Below, piece after piece: positions 63,029 through 64,000 of a DNA stretch of 64,000 nt (its first letter is position 1; each line of letters starts with the position of its first letter). The position numbers and the translations under genes were made by a program. The DNA lies in NCBI GenBank assembly GCA_963850195.1, contig CAWKKD010000001.1:62001-126000 (forward strand), in the 5' to 3' direction. Below the pieces are notes generated by a model, which was not told where the DNA came from, searched no databases, and saw only the letters and a program-made list of their open reading frames with translations. This DNA is from Actinoallomurus sp963850195. GTDB taxonomy: Bacteria > Actinomycetota > Actinomycetes > Streptosporangiales > Streptosporangiaceae.

Positions 63029-63115
63029 GGTGGAGTCGCCTAGTGGCCGAGGGCGCACGCCTCGAAAGCGTGTGATGGGGCAACTCATCCGTGGGTTCAA
63101 ATCCCACCTCCACCG
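63029..63115 (+). tRNA. tRNA-Ser (anticodon CGA)
   Basis: An 87-nt tRNA. Acceptor arms GGTGGAG and CTCCACC pair perfectly. The anticodon stem CACGC/GCGTG encloses the loop CTCGAAA (anticodon CGA, reads UCG). A long variable arm, as in class II tRNAs, precedes GTGGG TTCAAAT CCCAC. The discriminator is G and CCA is not encoded. Confidence 0.96.
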
Positions 63116-63125
63116 CCGCCATGAG

Positions 63126-63160
63126 GGCCGCTGATCTGTAGGCACAGGTCAGCGGCCTTT
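63126..63160 (+). terminator. Terminator after tRNA-Ser
   Basis: GGCCGCTGA (63126-63134) pairs with TCAGCGGCC (63149-63157), with inner CTGT/ACAG pairing, followed by TTTG. Confidence 0.82.
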
Positions 63161-63177
63161 GTCATGCTCCGAGTGGG

Positions 63178-63200
63178 TGTTGTACCTACTGGTATGTACG
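63178..63200. promoter_or_regulatory. Putative TetR operator
   Basis: TGTACCTACTGGTATGTAC, containing the palindrome TACC-TACT-GGTA flanked by GTAC words, lies ten bases before the TetR start. Such sites are typical of autoregulated TetR genes. Confidence 0.5.
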
Positions 63201-63209
63201 CTGTGTGCC

Positions 63210-63761
63210 ATGAGCACGCGTGAACGACTGATCGAGAGCGCACGAGAGCTGCTCTGGGAACGCGGATACGTCGGGACCAGCCCCAAGGCCATCCAGCAGC
63301 GCGCCGAGGCCGGCCAGGGCAGCATGTACCACCACTTCACCGGCAAGCCCGACCTGGCGCTGGAAGCCGTGCGTCGCACCGCCGCCCAGCTGCGGGCCGC
63401 CGCCGACGCCGAGCTGTCCGGTCCGGGCACCGCCGTCGAGCGCATCACCGCCTACCTGCGGCGCGAGCGCGACGTGCTGCGCGGCTGCCCGATCGGCCGG
63501 CTCACCCAGGACCCCGACGTCGTGGCGGACCCGGCCCTGCGTGGGCCCGTCGAGGAGACCTTCACCTGGCTGCGGCGACGGCTGGCCGAGGTGATCGCCG
63601 AGGGCGTGGCCGCCGGAGAGCTGGCCGCCGGCCTCGACCCCGACGCCACCGCGGCGACCGTCATCGCGGTCCTGCAGGGCGGATACGTCCTGGCCAAGGC
63701 GGCCGACTCCGCAGAGCCGTTCGACCGCGCGGTCAGCGGCGTGCTCGGCCTGCTCACCTGA
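63210..63761 (+). CDS. TetR family transcriptional regulator
   Basis: A 183-aa repressor. The N-terminal helix-turn-helix runs RERLIESARELLWERGYVGT, SPKAIQQRAEAGQGSMYHHF and TGKPDLALEAV. The ligand domain carries a Cys (LRGCPIGRLTQD) and resembles the TetR_C group. It is followed after 13 bases by the DUF4865 gene, which it probably controls along with itself. Confidence 0.92.
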   Translation: MSTRERLIESARELLWERGYVGTSPKAIQQRAEAGQGSMYHHFTGKPDLALEAVRRTAAQLRAAADAELSGPGTAVERITAYLRRERDVLRGCPIGRLTQDPDVVADPALRGPVEETFTWLRRRLAEVIAEGVAAGELAAGLDPDATAATVIAVLQGGYVLAKAADSAEPFDRAVSGVLGLLT

Positions 63762-63774
63762 CGGGAGACCCGAC

Positions 63775-64000
63775 GTGTACGCGATGCAGTACGAGATCAC
63801 GCTGCCCGCCGACTACGACATGACGATCATCCGCCGCCGGGTCGAGACGCGCGGGCACCTGCTCGACGCCTTCGACGGGCTCGGCCTCAAGGCGTACCTC
63901 ATCCGCGAGCGCGGCGTCGACGGCTCGCCCGTCAACCAGTACGCCCCGTTCTATCTGTGGCGTTCCACCGCGGGCATGAACCGCTTCCTGTGGGGCGGCG
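63775..64000 (+). CDS. DUF4865 family protein, N-terminal part (3' end outside window)
   Basis: From GTG at 63775, with GGGAG upstream, 75 codons are visible: YAMQYEITLPADYDMTIIRR, then LLDAFDGLGLKAYLIRERGV and PVNQYAPFYLWRSTAGMNRF. This matches the actinobacterial/proteobacterial DUF4865 family, commonly paired with TetR or LysR regulators; function unknown. The frame runs off the window. Confidence 0.8.
   Translation, partial: MYAMQYEITLPADYDMTIIRRRVETRGHLLDAFDGLGLKAYLIRERGVDGSPVNQYAPFYLWRSTAGMNRFLWGG

Overview
The window is a GC-rich actinobacterial chromosome segment. Gene content and order (yidC-jag-rsmG-parA-parB, sigM/anti-sigma next to trxB-trxA, murJ with a separate pseudokinase, a mycobacterial-type inositol-1-phosphate synthase, DUF5318, rpsF-ssb-rpsR-rplI-dnaB) fit the origin-proximal region of a Streptosporangiales-like actinomycete such as Thermomonosporaceae. 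The lineage is inferred from synteny only. The origin itself (dnaA-dnaN) should lie just left of the window, because rpmH-rnpA normally precede yidC.

Region 1 (1-7.6 kb) holds the end of yidC, khpB/jag, rsmG and the ParA/ParB segregation genes, then about 1.6 kb without a convincing gene. Three perfect and two one-mismatch parS sites lie between 2.5 and 5.6 kb, one of them inside parA. A three-copy 16-bp tandem repeat, a barstar-like gene and a GNAT gene follow. Region 2 (7.6-21.4 kb) reads mostly leftward: nudix, DUF6049, murJ, pseudokinase, then sigM with its anti-sigma factor, then trxB-trxA under a textbook SigR-type promoter. A YbaK-like gene (leftward), cca and bioA (both rightward) and an MFS gene (leftward) complete it.

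Region 3 (21.4-29.7 kb) is a complete leftward peptide ABC importer (SBP-D-F-C-B), then the ino1-padR unit with a palindromic PadR-type operator. Region 4 (29.8-41.7 kb) holds DUF5318, ponA with two polytopic glycosyltransferases, a second barstar, endonuclease IV, the rpsF-ssb-rpsR-rplI operon, a secreted amidase and a MATE exporter. Region 5 (41.7-44.6 kb) is dnaB. It is interrupted in the Walker A motif by a 411-residue intein with class 3 features and a double Cys4 insertion between its endonuclease motifs, and it is preceded by a DnaA-box-like cluster.

Region 6 (44.6-57.9 kb) is accessory metabolism and regulation: a methyltransferase, a two-component system, YceI, an ABC-2 exporter, an arginase-GNAT fusion, an epimerase, an aldo/keto reductase, a serine hydrolase and an XRE-cupin regulator divergent from a B3/B4-EamA pair. 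Region 7 (58-64 kb) has an XRE-TPR regulator with a structured leader, a small membrane protein coupled to a PH-domain protein, upp, two tandem TadA-associated proteins, tadA, tRNA-Ser(CGA), and a TetR gene with a DUF4865 gene that runs off the window.

No insertion sequence, prophage, CRISPR array or rRNA gene was seen. The items most worth a second look are the dnaB intein and its insertion, the DnaA-box-like cluster before dnaB, the parS-rich gene-free segment, and the arginase-GNAT fusion.
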